This document shows, one piece after another, positions 15,794-24,464 of a DNA stretch of 64,000 nt (position 1 is the stretch's first letter; each line of letters opens with the position of its first letter). The position numbers were made by a program, and so were the translations under genes. Source of the DNA: JAAYTL01 sp031460505 (GTDB lineage: Bacteria > Bacillota > Clostridia > Tissierellales > Tissierellaceae); assembly GCA_031460505.1 (NCBI GenBank), contig JAVKTT010000003.1, forward strand, positions 186,001 through 250,000. Direction: 5' to 3'. A model generated the notes under the pieces. That model made no database searches. It saw nothing but the letters and a program-made list of their open reading frames with translations, and was not told where the DNA came from.

Positions 15794-17086
15794 TTATTTT
15801 TTAATATTATAGAATGTTTTTTTGCCTCTGTATTGAGCTGTATCCCATAGCTCTTCTTCTATTCTTAACAATTGATTATATTTTGCAACTCTATCTGTTC
15901 TTGATGGTGCACCTGTTTTTATTTGGCCTGCATTTAATGCAACAGCTAAATCAGCAATTGTAGTATCTTCCGTTTCACCAGATCTGTGGGAGATTACAGC
16001 TGTATAACCATTAACCTTTGCTAATTCAATTGCATCTAGTGTTTCAGTAATAGTTCCTATTTGATTCAACTTTATAAGGATTGAATTGGCAACTCCTGAA
16101 TCAATACCTTTCTTCAGTCTTTCAGTATTAGTTACAAATAAGTCATCACCAACAAGTTGAACTTTATCTCCTAGTCTATCTGTAAGAGCCTTCCATCCAT
16201 CCCAATCCTCTTCATCTAATCCATCTTCTATGGAAACAATTGGATATTTCTCTACTAAATCAGCATAGAAGTCTATCATCTCATCTACTGATAGTTCTCT
16301 ACCTTCTCCTTCTAATTTGTATACCTTTTTATCTTTATCATACATTTCAGATGCTGCTACATCCAATGCAAGCATTACATCTTCACCTGGTTTGTATCCT
16401 GCTTTTTCAATTGCCTGAACTATTGTAGATAATGCTTCTTCATTGCTTGATAAGTTAGGTGCAAATCCACCTTCATCACCTACTGCTGTATTTAAACCTT
16501 TTGCCTTTAACTCTGCTTTTAAACTATGGAATATTTCTGCTCCCATTCTTAGCGCTTCTCTAAAGTTTGGTGCACCTACTGGCATAACCATAAACTCTTG
16601 AATATCTACGTTATTATCGGCATGTTCTCCACCGTTTAAGATATTAAGCATTGGTACAGGTAATACTTTTGCATTTATTCCACCGATATATTGATATAGT
16701 GGCATTCCTAATTGATCAGCTGCAGCTCTAGCTACCGCTATAGATACACCTAGAATTGCATTTGCTCCTAATTTACCTTTGTTTGGTGTGCCATCTAAAT
16801 CTATTAACAGTTGGTCAATACTTACTTGATCAAATATATCCATACCAACTACTTCTGGAGCAATTAATTCATTAACATTATTTACTGCATTAAGAACTCC
16901 TTTACCTAGATATCTTGATTTATCTCCATCTCTTAATTCAACAGCTTCAAATGCACCTGTTGATGCTCCAGATGGTACTAATGCTCTACCAAATGCTCCG
17001 TCTTCTGTCCAAACTTCTACCTCAATAGTTGGATTTGCTCTTGAATCCAATACTTCTCTTGCGAAAACATCTACTATTATACTCAA
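15794..17086 (-). CDS. eno: Enolase
   Basis: A 430-residue enolase of standard length. It converts 2-phosphoglycerate to phosphoenolpyruvate. Seen are the loop SGASTGAFEAVELRDGD, GDEGGFAPNLSS, the metal-binding VSIEDGLDEEDWDGW and the signature ILIKLNQIGTITET followed by SHRSGETEDTTIADLAVAL. The start is a TTG after GGGAGG; ATG is absent nearby, and TTG starts occur elsewhere in this window. It is the last gene of the glycolytic operon. No hairpin terminator follows before the T-box promoter. Confidence 0.97.
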   Translation of the reverse strand: MSIIVDVFAREVLDSRANPTIEVEVWTEDGAFGRALVPSGASTGAFEAVELRDGDKSRYLGKGVLNAVNNVNELIAPEVVGMDIFDQVSIDQLLIDLDGTPNKGKLGANAILGVSIAVARAAADQLGMPLYQYIGGINAKVLPVPMLNILNGGEHADNNVDIQEFMVMPVGAPNFREALRMGAEIFHSLKAELKAKGLNTAVGDEGGFAPNLSSNEEALSTIVQAIEKAGYKPGEDVMLALDVAASEMYDKDKKVYKLEGEGRELSVDEMIDFYADLVEKYPIVSIEDGLDEEDWDGWKALTDRLGDKVQLVGDDLFVTNTERLKKGIDSGVANSILIKLNQIGTITETLDAIELAKVNGYTAVISHRSGETEDTTIADLAVALNAGQIKTGAPSRTDRVAKYNQLLRIEEELWDTAQYRGKKTFYNIKK

Positions 17087-17117
17087 TTTAATTCCTCCCT
17101 TGTATTATTAAAATTTC

Positions 17118-17152
17118 ATGCGACAAATGAGAACCGTCCCCGATTGTCGCAT
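17118..17152. repeat. Inverted repeat between gpmI and eno (REP-like)
   Basis: ATGCGACAA (17118-17126) and TTGTCGCAT (17144-17152) flank a GC-rich centre containing GGGGACGGTTCTCAT on the minus strand. The centre is much richer in G and C than the surroundings. Similar 'ggggacggttctcat' palindromes are scattered in Clostridia genomes, often near RAYT transposases. Confidence 0.55.
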
Positions 17153-18681
17153 TATTTAATTATTAATGATTCTCCAGTCATTTCAACTGGTTTATCTAGT
17201 CCTATTAAATCTAATAATGTTGGTGCTAAGTCTGCTAACTTTCCTTCTTTTAATTTTGCATTTTCTTCACCAACAAGTATTAATGGAACTTTATTGGTTG
17301 TATGTGCTGTGACAGGATTGCCATTATCGTCCAATAATTTTTCTGAATTACCGTGATCTGCAGTGATAAGTGCTTTGCCACCCTTTGATCCTAGGACTTC
17401 TATTATTTCACCTAAGCAGCTGTCTACAGTTTCTACAGCTTTTTTAGCAGCAGATATAACTCCTGTATGGCCAACCATATCAGGGTTTGCAAAGTTTAAT
17501 ACTATCAAATCATATTTATCCATATTGAGCCTATTGATAACTTCATCTTTAACTTCAAAAGCACTCATTTCAGGTTTTAAATCATAAGTTGCTACCTTTG
17601 GAGATGGAATTAATACTCTATCTTCATTTTCATATGGTTCTTCTATTCCACCATTCAAGAAAAATGTTACATGGGCGTATTTCTCGGTCTCTGCGATTTT
17701 TAGTTGATTTAAACCTTTATTACTAATATATTGTGATAATGTGTTTTCTGGTATTTCACTTCTATAAGCTACATGTGTATTTTCAATTGTTTTGTCGTAT
17801 TCAGTCATAGTTACATAAAATAGGTCCTTGATTCTTTCTCTTTCAAAACCTTCAAACTCCACATCTAGAAAAGCTCTTGTTAATTGTCTTGCTCTATCAG
17901 GTCTGAAATTGAAGAATATTATTGAATCTCCTTCTTCTACTGTTGCTACAGGCTTATTGTCTTCTGTGATAACTGTTGGGATAATAAATTCATCGTTTAC
18001 GCCTTCTTTATATGAATCTTCTACAGATAATACTGGATCAGTACTCATGTTGCCTATGCCTTTAGTAATAGCGTCGTAGGCTAACTTAGTTCTATCCCAT
18101 CTTTTATCTCTATCCATGGCATAATATCTTCCTGATATTGTAGCAATCTTTCCTACTCCGATTTCTGACATCTTATCAACTAATTGTGATACATGTTCTT
18201 TACCTATTGTAGGTGGTACATCTCTACCATCTAAAAATGCATGAATAAATACTTCTTCTTGATTATTTCTTTTCATCAGTTCTAATAAACCATATATATG
18301 CTCAATATGACTATGAACACCACCATCAGATACTAATCCCATTAAGTGAACTTTAGAATTGTTTTTCTTAGCATTTTCAATAGCATCTAAAAATTCTTTT
18401 TTATCAAAAAAACTTCCATCTTTAATTGCATTTGAAATTCTAGGGAGTTCTTGGTACACGACTCTGCCTGCACCAATGTTTAAATGACCTACCTCTGAAT
18501 TACCCATCTGACCAACTGGTAACCCTACTTCTAGTCCACTAGCATCTATTGTAGTACTAGGGTTTTGATTCATCAATCTATCAAAGTTAGGAGTATTTGC
18601 TTGCATTACTGCATTTCCCGGGTAATCTTTACCTAATCCCCAACCATCTAATATTATTAACATTACTGGCTTTTTTGTCAT
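17152..18681 (-). CDS. gpmI: 2,3-bisphosphoglycerate-independent phosphoglycerate mutase
   Basis: A 509-residue alkaline-phosphatase-superfamily enzyme that needs Mn. The phospho-accepting serine lies in QMGNSEVGHLNIGAGR (near residue 61). Metal ligands are in LILDGWG at the start and ADHGNSEKL and TAHTTNKVPL at the end; DGRDVPP marks the substrate domain. I use the ATG at 18681, 7 bases after GGAGG, rather than a TTG one codon earlier. It follows tpiA by 14 bases. It interconverts 3- and 2-phosphoglycerate. Confidence 0.97.
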   Translation of the reverse strand: MTKKPVMLIILDGWGLGKDYPGNAVMQANTPNFDRLMNQNPSTTIDASGLEVGLPVGQMGNSEVGHLNIGAGRVVYQELPRISNAIKDGSFFDKKEFLDAIENAKKNNSKVHLMGLVSDGGVHSHIEHIYGLLELMKRNNQEEVFIHAFLDGRDVPPTIGKEHVSQLVDKMSEIGVGKIATISGRYYAMDRDKRWDRTKLAYDAITKGIGNMSTDPVLSVEDSYKEGVNDEFIIPTVITEDNKPVATVEEGDSIIFFNFRPDRARQLTRAFLDVEFEGFERERIKDLFYVTMTEYDKTIENTHVAYRSEIPENTLSQYISNKGLNQLKIAETEKYAHVTFFLNGGIEEPYENEDRVLIPSPKVATYDLKPEMSAFEVKDEVINRLNMDKYDLIVLNFANPDMVGHTGVISAAKKAVETVDSCLGEIIEVLGSKGGKALITADHGNSEKLLDDNGNPVTAHTTNKVPLILVGEENAKLKEGKLADLAPTLLDLIGLDKPVEMTGESLIIK

Positions 18682-18695
18682 CAATATTCCTCCAG

Positions 18696-19439
18696 TTAAT
18701 AGTTGATTAGCTTTACAAAATCATCTGCTTTAAGACTTGCTCCCCCAACTAAAGCACCATCTATATCACTTTTAGCCATAAGTTCCGCGATATTATTAGG
18801 TTTTACACTTCCACCATATTGGATTCTTATGTTTTCTTTTGCTTCTTGATATAATTCTCCAATAGTTTCTCTAATAAAAGCAATCATATCATTAGCATCA
18901 TCTGCAGATGCAGTTTTTCCTGTACCAATTGCCCAAATTGGCTCGTAAGCTATTACAATATTATCTATTTCTTTTACATCTATATTTTTAAATCCATTAA
19001 TAATTTGATTCTTTACTACTTCCTTTTCCTTATTTGATTCTCTATCCTCAAGAGTTTCACCAACACATATTATTGGCTTAATCCCATGAGTTAATGCAGA
19101 TTTCATTTTTTTATTTACTGTTTCATCTGTTTCGTTAAAGTATTGTCTTCTTTCCGAGTGACCTAAAATTACATATTCAACTCCAAGTTCTTTTAACATT
19201 GTTGGAGAAATTTCACCTGTAAATGCTCCATTTTCTTCCCAGTGCATATTTTGTGCACCTAATTTGATTTCTGTAGCTTTTATAGCCTCACCTATTGGTT
19301 TTAAATCTGTGAATGGAACACAAAGGACTGCTTCAACACTTCCATTAAGATTTTGGGATTTTATATCTTCAACTAACCTTAATCCTTCTTCTATAGTGTT
19401 ATTCATCTTCCAATTTCCTGCGATTATAGGAGTTCGCAT
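18696..19439 (-). CDS. tpiA: Triosephosphate isomerase
   Basis: A 247-residue TIM barrel. It interconverts dihydroxyacetone phosphate and glyceraldehyde 3-phosphate. Key residues are GNWKMN (lysine near 11), GHSERRQ (histidine) and AYEPIWAIGTG (catalytic glutamate), with the phosphate loop YGGSVKP and GALVGGASL. ATG with AGGGAGG. It lies 22 bases after pgk and 14 before gpmI. Confidence 0.97.
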   Translation of the reverse strand: MRTPIIAGNWKMNNTIEEGLRLVEDIKSQNLNGSVEAVLCVPFTDLKPIGEAIKATEIKLGAQNMHWEENGAFTGEISPTMLKELGVEYVILGHSERRQYFNETDETVNKKMKSALTHGIKPIICVGETLEDRESNKEKEVVKNQIINGFKNIDVKEIDNIVIAYEPIWAIGTGKTASADDANDMIAFIRETIGELYQEAKENIRIQYGGSVKPNNIAELMAKSDIDGALVGGASLKADDFVKLINY

Positions 19440-19461
19440 ATTAAACCCTCCCTTTATTCAA

Positions 19462-20655
19462 TTATTTATCAGAAATAGCTGCAATACCAGGTAATACCTT
19501 ACCTTCTAATAGTTCTAGTGAAGCTCCACCACCTGTAGAAACGTGAGTTATCTTATCAGCATAACCTGCTTTTTCAACTGCAGATGCAGAGTCTCCTCCT
19601 CCAACTATAGTTATAGCATCTGAATCAACTAAAGCTTTTGCTATTCCATATGTGCCTTTACTAAAGTTTTCCATCTCAAATACTCCTGATGGACCATTCC
19701 ATATAACTGTCTTAGCTTTTGCTATTTCTTCACTAAATAGCTTTAAAGTTTCTGGTCCTATATCTAATCCCATCATATCTTCTGGGATACTATCTATACT
19801 TACAACTCTTATTTCAGTATCGTTTTTAAATTCCTTTGCAATTACTACATCTACTGGTAACAGTAGTTTTACATTTCTTTCTTTAGCTTTTGAAATCAAA
19901 TTTAATGCTAAATCCATCTTATCTTCTTCAAGTAGAGACGTACCAATTTCATATCCTTTAGCTTTAAGGAATGTATATGCCATTCCCCCACCAATTAAAA
20001 TTGCATCTACTTTTTCTATAAGATTTTCGATTACTCCTATTTTGTCAGATACCTTTGCTCCTCCTAAAATGGCAACAAAAGGTCTTTGTGGATCATCCAA
20101 GGCCTTACCCATAATAGATATTTCTTTTTCTACTAGAAAGCCTACAGCTGAAGGTAGATAGGTTGAAACTCCTACATTAGATGCGTGAGCTCTATGTGAT
20201 GTTCCGAATGCATCATTCACATAGATGTCTCCTAATGAAGCTAATTCTTTAGCAAAGTTTTCTTCATTCTTTTCTTCTTCTTTTCTATATCTAGTATTTT
20301 CTAAAAGTGCTACATCGCCATCATCAAGCTTATCAATTTGAACCTTTACACTTTCTGATACAACCATATCATCTTTAGCAAATACTACTTCCTTATTAAG
20401 AAGTTCTGATAATCTTTTTGCTACAGGTAATAGACTATATTTAGGATTTGCTTCTCCTTTAGGTCTACCTAAGTGTGACATCAAAATAACCTTTGCCCCA
20501 TTCTCAATTAAATACTCTACTGTTGGAAGTGAGCTTTTTATTCTAATATCATCTGTTATATTTTGATTTTCATCCATTGGTACATTAAAGTCACATCTAA
20601 CTAAAACCTTTTTACCTTTAAAGTCAAAATCCTTTAAGGTTTTTTTATTTATCAT
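19462..20655 (-). CDS. pgk: Phosphoglycerate kinase
   Basis: A 397-residue monofunctional kinase (no tpi fusion). It makes ATP and 3-phosphoglycerate from 1,3-bisphosphoglycerate. The N-terminal substrate site shows VLVRCDFNVPMDENQ and SHLGRPKGE; the C-terminal nucleotide site shows GGAKVSDKIG, GPSGVFEMENF and IVGGGDSASAVEKAG. ATG with a GAGGGTGA site. A stem-loop separates it from gap. Confidence 0.97.
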   Translation of the reverse strand: MINKKTLKDFDFKGKKVLVRCDFNVPMDENQNITDDIRIKSSLPTVEYLIENGAKVILMSHLGRPKGEANPKYSLLPVAKRLSELLNKEVVFAKDDMVVSESVKVQIDKLDDGDVALLENTRYRKEEEKNEENFAKELASLGDIYVNDAFGTSHRAHASNVGVSTYLPSAVGFLVEKEISIMGKALDDPQRPFVAILGGAKVSDKIGVIENLIEKVDAILIGGGMAYTFLKAKGYEIGTSLLEEDKMDLALNLISKAKERNVKLLLPVDVVIAKEFKNDTEIRVVSIDSIPEDMMGLDIGPETLKLFSEEIAKAKTVIWNGPSGVFEMENFSKGTYGIAKALVDSDAITIVGGGDSASAVEKAGYADKITHVSTGGGASLELLEGKVLPGIAAISDK

Positions 20656-20685
20656 AATCTCACCCTCACCAAATATAATATTAGT

Positions 20686-20711
20686 AGTCGGATCTTAGGA
20701 AAGATCCGACT
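20686..20711. other. Stem-loop between gap and pgk
   Basis: A perfect 11-bp stem (AGTCGGATCTT / AAGATCCGACT) with a 4-base loop. On the minus strand no U-run follows, so it looks like an mRNA processing or stabilising element or a weak attenuator rather than a full terminator. Confidence 0.6.
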
Positions 20712-20720
20712 TTAAATTTT

Positions 20721-21725
20721 TTATTTTGTAGCAATTAACTTAGCTAAGTCTACAACTCTTTCTGAATATCCCCATTCATTGTCATACCAGGATATTATCT
20801 TAACCATATTGTCTATAACCATAGTTGATAATCCGTCTACTATGGATGATCTTGGATCACCAATAAAGTCTGATGATACTAATGGTTCTTCAGTATATCC
20901 TAATATACCTTTTAATTCATTTTCACTAGCTTCTCTTAATACTCTGTTTACTTCTTCTGCAGTTGTTGGTTTTTCTACTTCAAATGTAACGTCTACCATT
21001 GAAACTGTTGCAACTGGTACTCTAACTGAGAAGCCATTTAACTTTCCTTTTAATTCAGGTAATACTAATGCTACTGCTTTAGCTGCTCCTGTTGTAGTAG
21101 GAATTATATTTTGCGCTGCTGCTCTTGCACGTCTTAAGTCTTTATGTCTCTTATCTAATGTTTGTTGGTCATTAGTATAAGCATGAATAGTTGTCATAAG
21201 GCCTTTTTTTACACCAAATTTTTCAAGAATTACTTTAGATACTGGAGCTAAACAGTTAGTTGTACATGATGCATTAGAAATTATATTATGATTTTCTTTA
21301 TCATATAATTCATCATTAACACCCATAACTATTGTTATATCTTCATCTTTAGCAGGTGCTGTTATCATAACTTTCTTTGCCCCGGCTGTAATGTGCTTTG
21401 ATAAACCTTCTTTATCTTTAAAAGCTCCTGTTGAGTCGATAACAAGCTCTACTCCTAATTCTCCCCATGGAATTTCTAGTGGATCCCTATGAGCTACAAC
21501 CTTAACATGTTTTCCATTTATAACAAAACCATCTTCTACAACTTCTACTGTACCATTAAATTTTCTATACATTGTGTCATATTTGAATAGATGAGCTAAG
21601 TCCTCCAATTTTCCTGATGCATTAATTGCTACAAGGTCAAATTCCTTAACATCATTTTCAAAGTATATCCTTAAAAAATCCCTACCAATTCTACCAAAAC
21701 CACTTAATCCAACTTTCATAGCCAT
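20721..21725 (-). CDS. gap: Glyceraldehyde-3-phosphate dehydrogenase, type I
   Basis: A 334-residue phosphorylating GAPDH. The NAD-binding start is KVGLSGFGRIGRDFLR, the catalytic cysteine lies in SNASCTTNCLAPV (near residue 153) and the substrate loop in VRVPVATVSMVDVTFE. The ATG has AAGGAGG 7 bases before it; a second ATG two codons on is less well placed. It directly follows cggR, as in the CggR-controlled operon of Bacillus, which suggests it is the glycolytic rather than the gluconeogenic enzyme. Confidence 0.97.
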   Translation of the reverse strand: MAMKVGLSGFGRIGRDFLRIYFENDVKEFDLVAINASGKLEDLAHLFKYDTMYRKFNGTVEVVEDGFVINGKHVKVVAHRDPLEIPWGELGVELVIDSTGAFKDKEGLSKHITAGAKKVMITAPAKDEDITIVMGVNDELYDKENHNIISNASCTTNCLAPVSKVILEKFGVKKGLMTTIHAYTNDQQTLDKRHKDLRRARAAAQNIIPTTTGAAKAVALVLPELKGKLNGFSVRVPVATVSMVDVTFEVEKPTTAEEVNRVLREASENELKGILGYTEEPLVSSDFIGDPRSSIVDGLSTMVIDNMVKIISWYDNEWGYSERVVDLAKLIATK

Positions 21726-21770
21726 TATAATTCCTCCTTAAATAGTTTTATTTAATTATAAGCTTAAAGC

Positions 21771-22793
21771 CTAATTTACAATCTCTAAAATCTTATTTGC
21801 TGCAGATTCATCTGTAACTAAGATCATATTGGTGTTTAATGTTGATATAGCCAATATAGCTTGTGCCTTTTCTTCACCTCCTGCTACTCCAATTATATTA
21901 TTAAGAGTCTTAAATTTATCAAGAGTAAGACCTATAGTTTTATATTCCCATATTTCTTCTCCATTTATGTTAAAATAGTGGCCAAAGGCCTCAGCTACAG
22001 CACCATTATCAATAAGTTCTTTTAACCTATTATCAGGTAAGTTTCTTCTACCTGCCATAGTATCAGCCCTACCAATACCAAATAGCAGTATATTCATTTG
22101 GTTAATAGTATCGATAGATTCACTAATTTCCTTGTTTTTAAGCATTAAATCTAGCGCCTCTCCATCTAAACTATCTGGTACATACAATAATCTATAAGAA
22201 CCACCTAATTGCTCTGCTAACTTAGCTGCAATAGAGTTAGATTGAGTATTTAAATTTTTTCCAAGTCCACCTCTTACCGGTGTAACCACAATATCTCTTT
22301 TATTATTATCTTTTGTTATTTCATTTACTACCGCAGCCATAGTATTACCACCAGTAATACCTACTATATCCTTAGGTTGAATTAATCCATAAAGTAATTT
22401 AGTTACAATCTTACTCATATCTTTAATTACTGTATTATCTATTAGAAAGGTCCCTGGTACAATGAAAACTCTTTTTATATTTAGCCTATCTTTAAGTGTT
22501 TTTTCCATTTGAGTAATACCCATTAATTCACCATACAAAGCACTTAATTCAAGTATTATTTCTTTACCGCTATCCGTAATATACATACCCATATTATCTA
22601 CGTTTATTAAACCTTGATCTTTTAGAATGTTTACTTCATCCCTAACATTTCTCTCTTTTAATCCTAATTCATTGGATATTGCCCTTCTTCCAATGGGTTG
22701 ATTGTAATATATGGATCTAAGTATCAAGTATCTTTTTTCTATTAGTTCAATAATCTCAGGAGCCATTTTCTTAATTATTTCTATTATTTCCAT
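21771..22793 (-). CDS. cggR: Central glycolytic genes regulator CggR (SorC family)
   Basis: A 340-residue repressor. The N-terminal part (about 1-85) is a winged helix-turn-helix (QPIGRRAISNELGLKERNVRDEVNILK). The rest is the sugar-phosphate-binding domain with VGITGGNTMAAVVNEI, LLFGIGRADTMAGRR and VGVAGGEEKAQAIL-like segments. In Bacillus CggR binds fructose 1,6-bisphosphate and controls gapA-pgk-tpiA-pgm-eno; the same gene set follows here. A matching operator lies just before its own start, so it should autoregulate. ATG with GGAGTG. Confidence 0.95.
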   Translation of the reverse strand: MEIIEIIKKMAPEIIELIEKRYLILRSIYYNQPIGRRAISNELGLKERNVRDEVNILKDQGLINVDNMGMYITDSGKEIILELSALYGELMGITQMEKTLKDRLNIKRVFIVPGTFLIDNTVIKDMSKIVTKLLYGLIQPKDIVGITGGNTMAAVVNEITKDNNKRDIVVTPVRGGLGKNLNTQSNSIAAKLAEQLGGSYRLLYVPDSLDGEALDLMLKNKEISESIDTINQMNILLFGIGRADTMAGRRNLPDNRLKELIDNGAVAEAFGHYFNINGEEIWEYKTIGLTLDKFKTLNNIIGVAGGEEKAQAILAISTLNTNMILVTDESAANKILEIVN

Positions 22794-22816
22794 ATTTTAT
22801 TCACTCCATTTTGTTG

Positions 22817-22852
22817 GACGTAATTTGTCCCACCACTCATTATTTTGTCCCA
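22817..22852 (-). promoter_or_regulatory. CggR operator
   Basis: TGGGAC-N6-ATGA-GTGG-TGGGAC-N6-CGTC-CAAC on the minus strand. This has the same element order and spacing as the known Bacillus subtilis operator (CGGGAC-N6-TGTC-N4-CGGGAC-N6-TGTC). It lies between the promoter and the cggR start. Confidence 0.85.
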
Positions 22853-22864
22853 ACCTGCGGAAAC

Positions 22865-22891
22865 AAATAGTAGAATTTTATTCTACTATTT
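22865..22891 (-). other. Leader stem-loop upstream of the CggR operator
   Basis: A perfect 12-bp stem (AAATAGTAGAAT / ATTCTACTATTT) with a 3-base loop, just after the -10 box, so at or near the transcript 5' end. No U-run follows. It could stabilise the glycolytic mRNA. Confidence 0.5.
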
Positions 22892-22893
22892 AC

Positions 22894-22922
22894 AGTATAT
22901 ACCATACCAATTAATAATTCAA
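22894..22922 (-). promoter_or_regulatory. Sigma-A promoter of the glycolytic operon
   Basis: TTGAAT (22922-22917), 17-base spacer, TATACT (22899-22894), immediately after rpoN. Confidence 0.75.
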
Positions 22923-22936
22923 TTGAAACACAAAAT

Positions 22937-24316
22937 TTAATCAAATCTTTTTCGTTTTGATGATGAAGGGATATTTAGTTCATCTCTATACTTTGCTACA
23001 GTCCTTCTAGAAATGGTTGCTCCTTTTTCTTCCAACAAATCCGCTATGCTTTGGTCACTTAAAGGTTTTGTTGGATCTTCATTCTCAATAATTTTTTTTA
23101 TTTCAGATTTAACACTTGTAGTTGAAATATCTCCATTTGAGCCAGGCAAACCTGTTGTGAAAAAGAATTTTAACTCAAATAACCCTCTAGGTGTCTGAAC
23201 GTACTTCCCATTTGTTGCCCTTGATATTGTAGACTCATGCATTCCAATATCATCTGCAACTTCTTTTAATGTTAAAGGGACTAAACCCTTTTCCCCTGTT
23301 CTAAAAAATTCTAATTGAAACTTGAGTATTGATTCTATAACTTTATAAATAGTCTGCTTTCTCTGCTCTATACTTCTAATTATCCACATTGCAGAATTAA
23401 GTCTCTCAGAAAGATAATTAGTAGCATCGTTATCAGATGAATTCTTCAATAATTCTCGATAATAATTATTTATATTCAATCTTGGGCCAGTTATGTCATT
23501 AATAATGATTATATATTCACCTTCTATTTCCTCGATAGTTGCATCAGCTACGATATATTTCACATGTTCACCACTATCACTAAATGCTCTACCTGGTTTA
23601 GGTTCTAGTGTTTTAATATAATCACATATTTCTTGTAACTTTAAAATATCTATATCTAACTCTTTAGAAATTTTAGTCATTCTATTACATGCCAAATCAT
23701 CTAGATATTCTTCGATTATTTTTATAAGTGTAGGATTTAAAATACCTTTCTCTTTTATCTGAATGTATAAGCATTCTTTTAAATTTCTTGCTCCTACTCC
23801 TAATGGCTCAAAGGTTTGTATTATGCTTAAAACATTTTCTACCTCTTCTATATTGGATTGGGTTTGCTCTACTATTTCTTTTAAATCTACATCTAGATAA
23901 CCGTTTTCATCAATGTTTTGAATAATGTAATCTCCAATAAGATACTCTTTATCATCTAATATGGTTAGATTTAATTGTTCAATTAAGTATTCTTTAAGTG
24001 TCTTTATATATGTTGTAAATGCTTCATAATTATATTCTTCTTTATTCTTATCAACAGATGGCCTATAGCTGATATCATCATATTTTTCTGCGAGTTCTAC
24101 CCAATCAACTTCCTTTTCTACTGATAATTCTTGAACTTCTTCCATTTGATTAAGTGGATTTTCCATCTCCAATAAAGGATTCTCTTCCACTTCAGTTTTC
24201 AGGTATTCATTTAGTTCCAAGCTATTATATTGGAGTAACTGAATAGCTTGTCTCAATTCTGGTGTCATTATTAACTTTTGAGTTTGCTCTAATAGAATAT
24301 TAAAACCAAGCTTCAT
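22937..24316 (-). CDS. rpoN: RNA polymerase sigma-54 factor
   Basis: A 459-residue sigma-54. The N-terminal activator-interacting region is Q/L-rich (LLEQTQKLIMTPELRQAIQLL), followed by an acidic stretch, the core-binding domain and a helix-turn-helix (LKEVADDIGMHESTISRATN). The RpoN box is SRRTVAKYRDELNIP. I place the start at the ATG 24316, 8 bases after GAAGGGG, three codons after a possible GTG. In Firmicutes rpoN is often just before cggR. Enhancer-binding partners are not in the window, and I saw no clear -24/-12 promoter. Confidence 0.95.
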   Translation of the reverse strand: MKLGFNILLEQTQKLIMTPELRQAIQLLQYNSLELNEYLKTEVEENPLLEMENPLNQMEEVQELSVEKEVDWVELAEKYDDISYRPSVDKNKEEYNYEAFTTYIKTLKEYLIEQLNLTILDDKEYLIGDYIIQNIDENGYLDVDLKEIVEQTQSNIEEVENVLSIIQTFEPLGVGARNLKECLYIQIKEKGILNPTLIKIIEEYLDDLACNRMTKISKELDIDILKLQEICDYIKTLEPKPGRAFSDSGEHVKYIVADATIEEIEGEYIIIINDITGPRLNINNYYRELLKNSSDNDATNYLSERLNSAMWIIRSIEQRKQTIYKVIESILKFQLEFFRTGEKGLVPLTLKEVADDIGMHESTISRATNGKYVQTPRGLFELKFFFTTGLPGSNGDISTTSVKSEIKKIIENEDPTKPLSDQSIADLLEEKGATISRRTVAKYRDELNIPSSSKRKRFD

Positions 24317-24404
24317 CAATTTCACCCCTTCTTTTAATTATAATTTCATTATATCAAAAATTAGTTAAAGTACAAAACATATTTATTTCTAAATATTTAT
24401 AATG

Positions 24405-24442
24405 AAAATAGAAAACGCTTGGTAAGATTACACTTATCAAGC
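24405..24442 (-). terminator. Terminator of the hexuronate operon
   Basis: GCTTGGTAAG / CTTATCAAGC stem (one G-U pair) with a 6-base loop, then GTTTTCTATTTTC on the minus strand, 22 bases after the GH3 stop. Confidence 0.8.
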
Positions 24443-24464
24443 ATTTACCTAAATTAATTTATAC

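Noticed and set aside
19652..20161. Plus-strand open frame of 169 codons
   Set aside because: It lies wholly antisense to pgk, without a start site or family resemblance.
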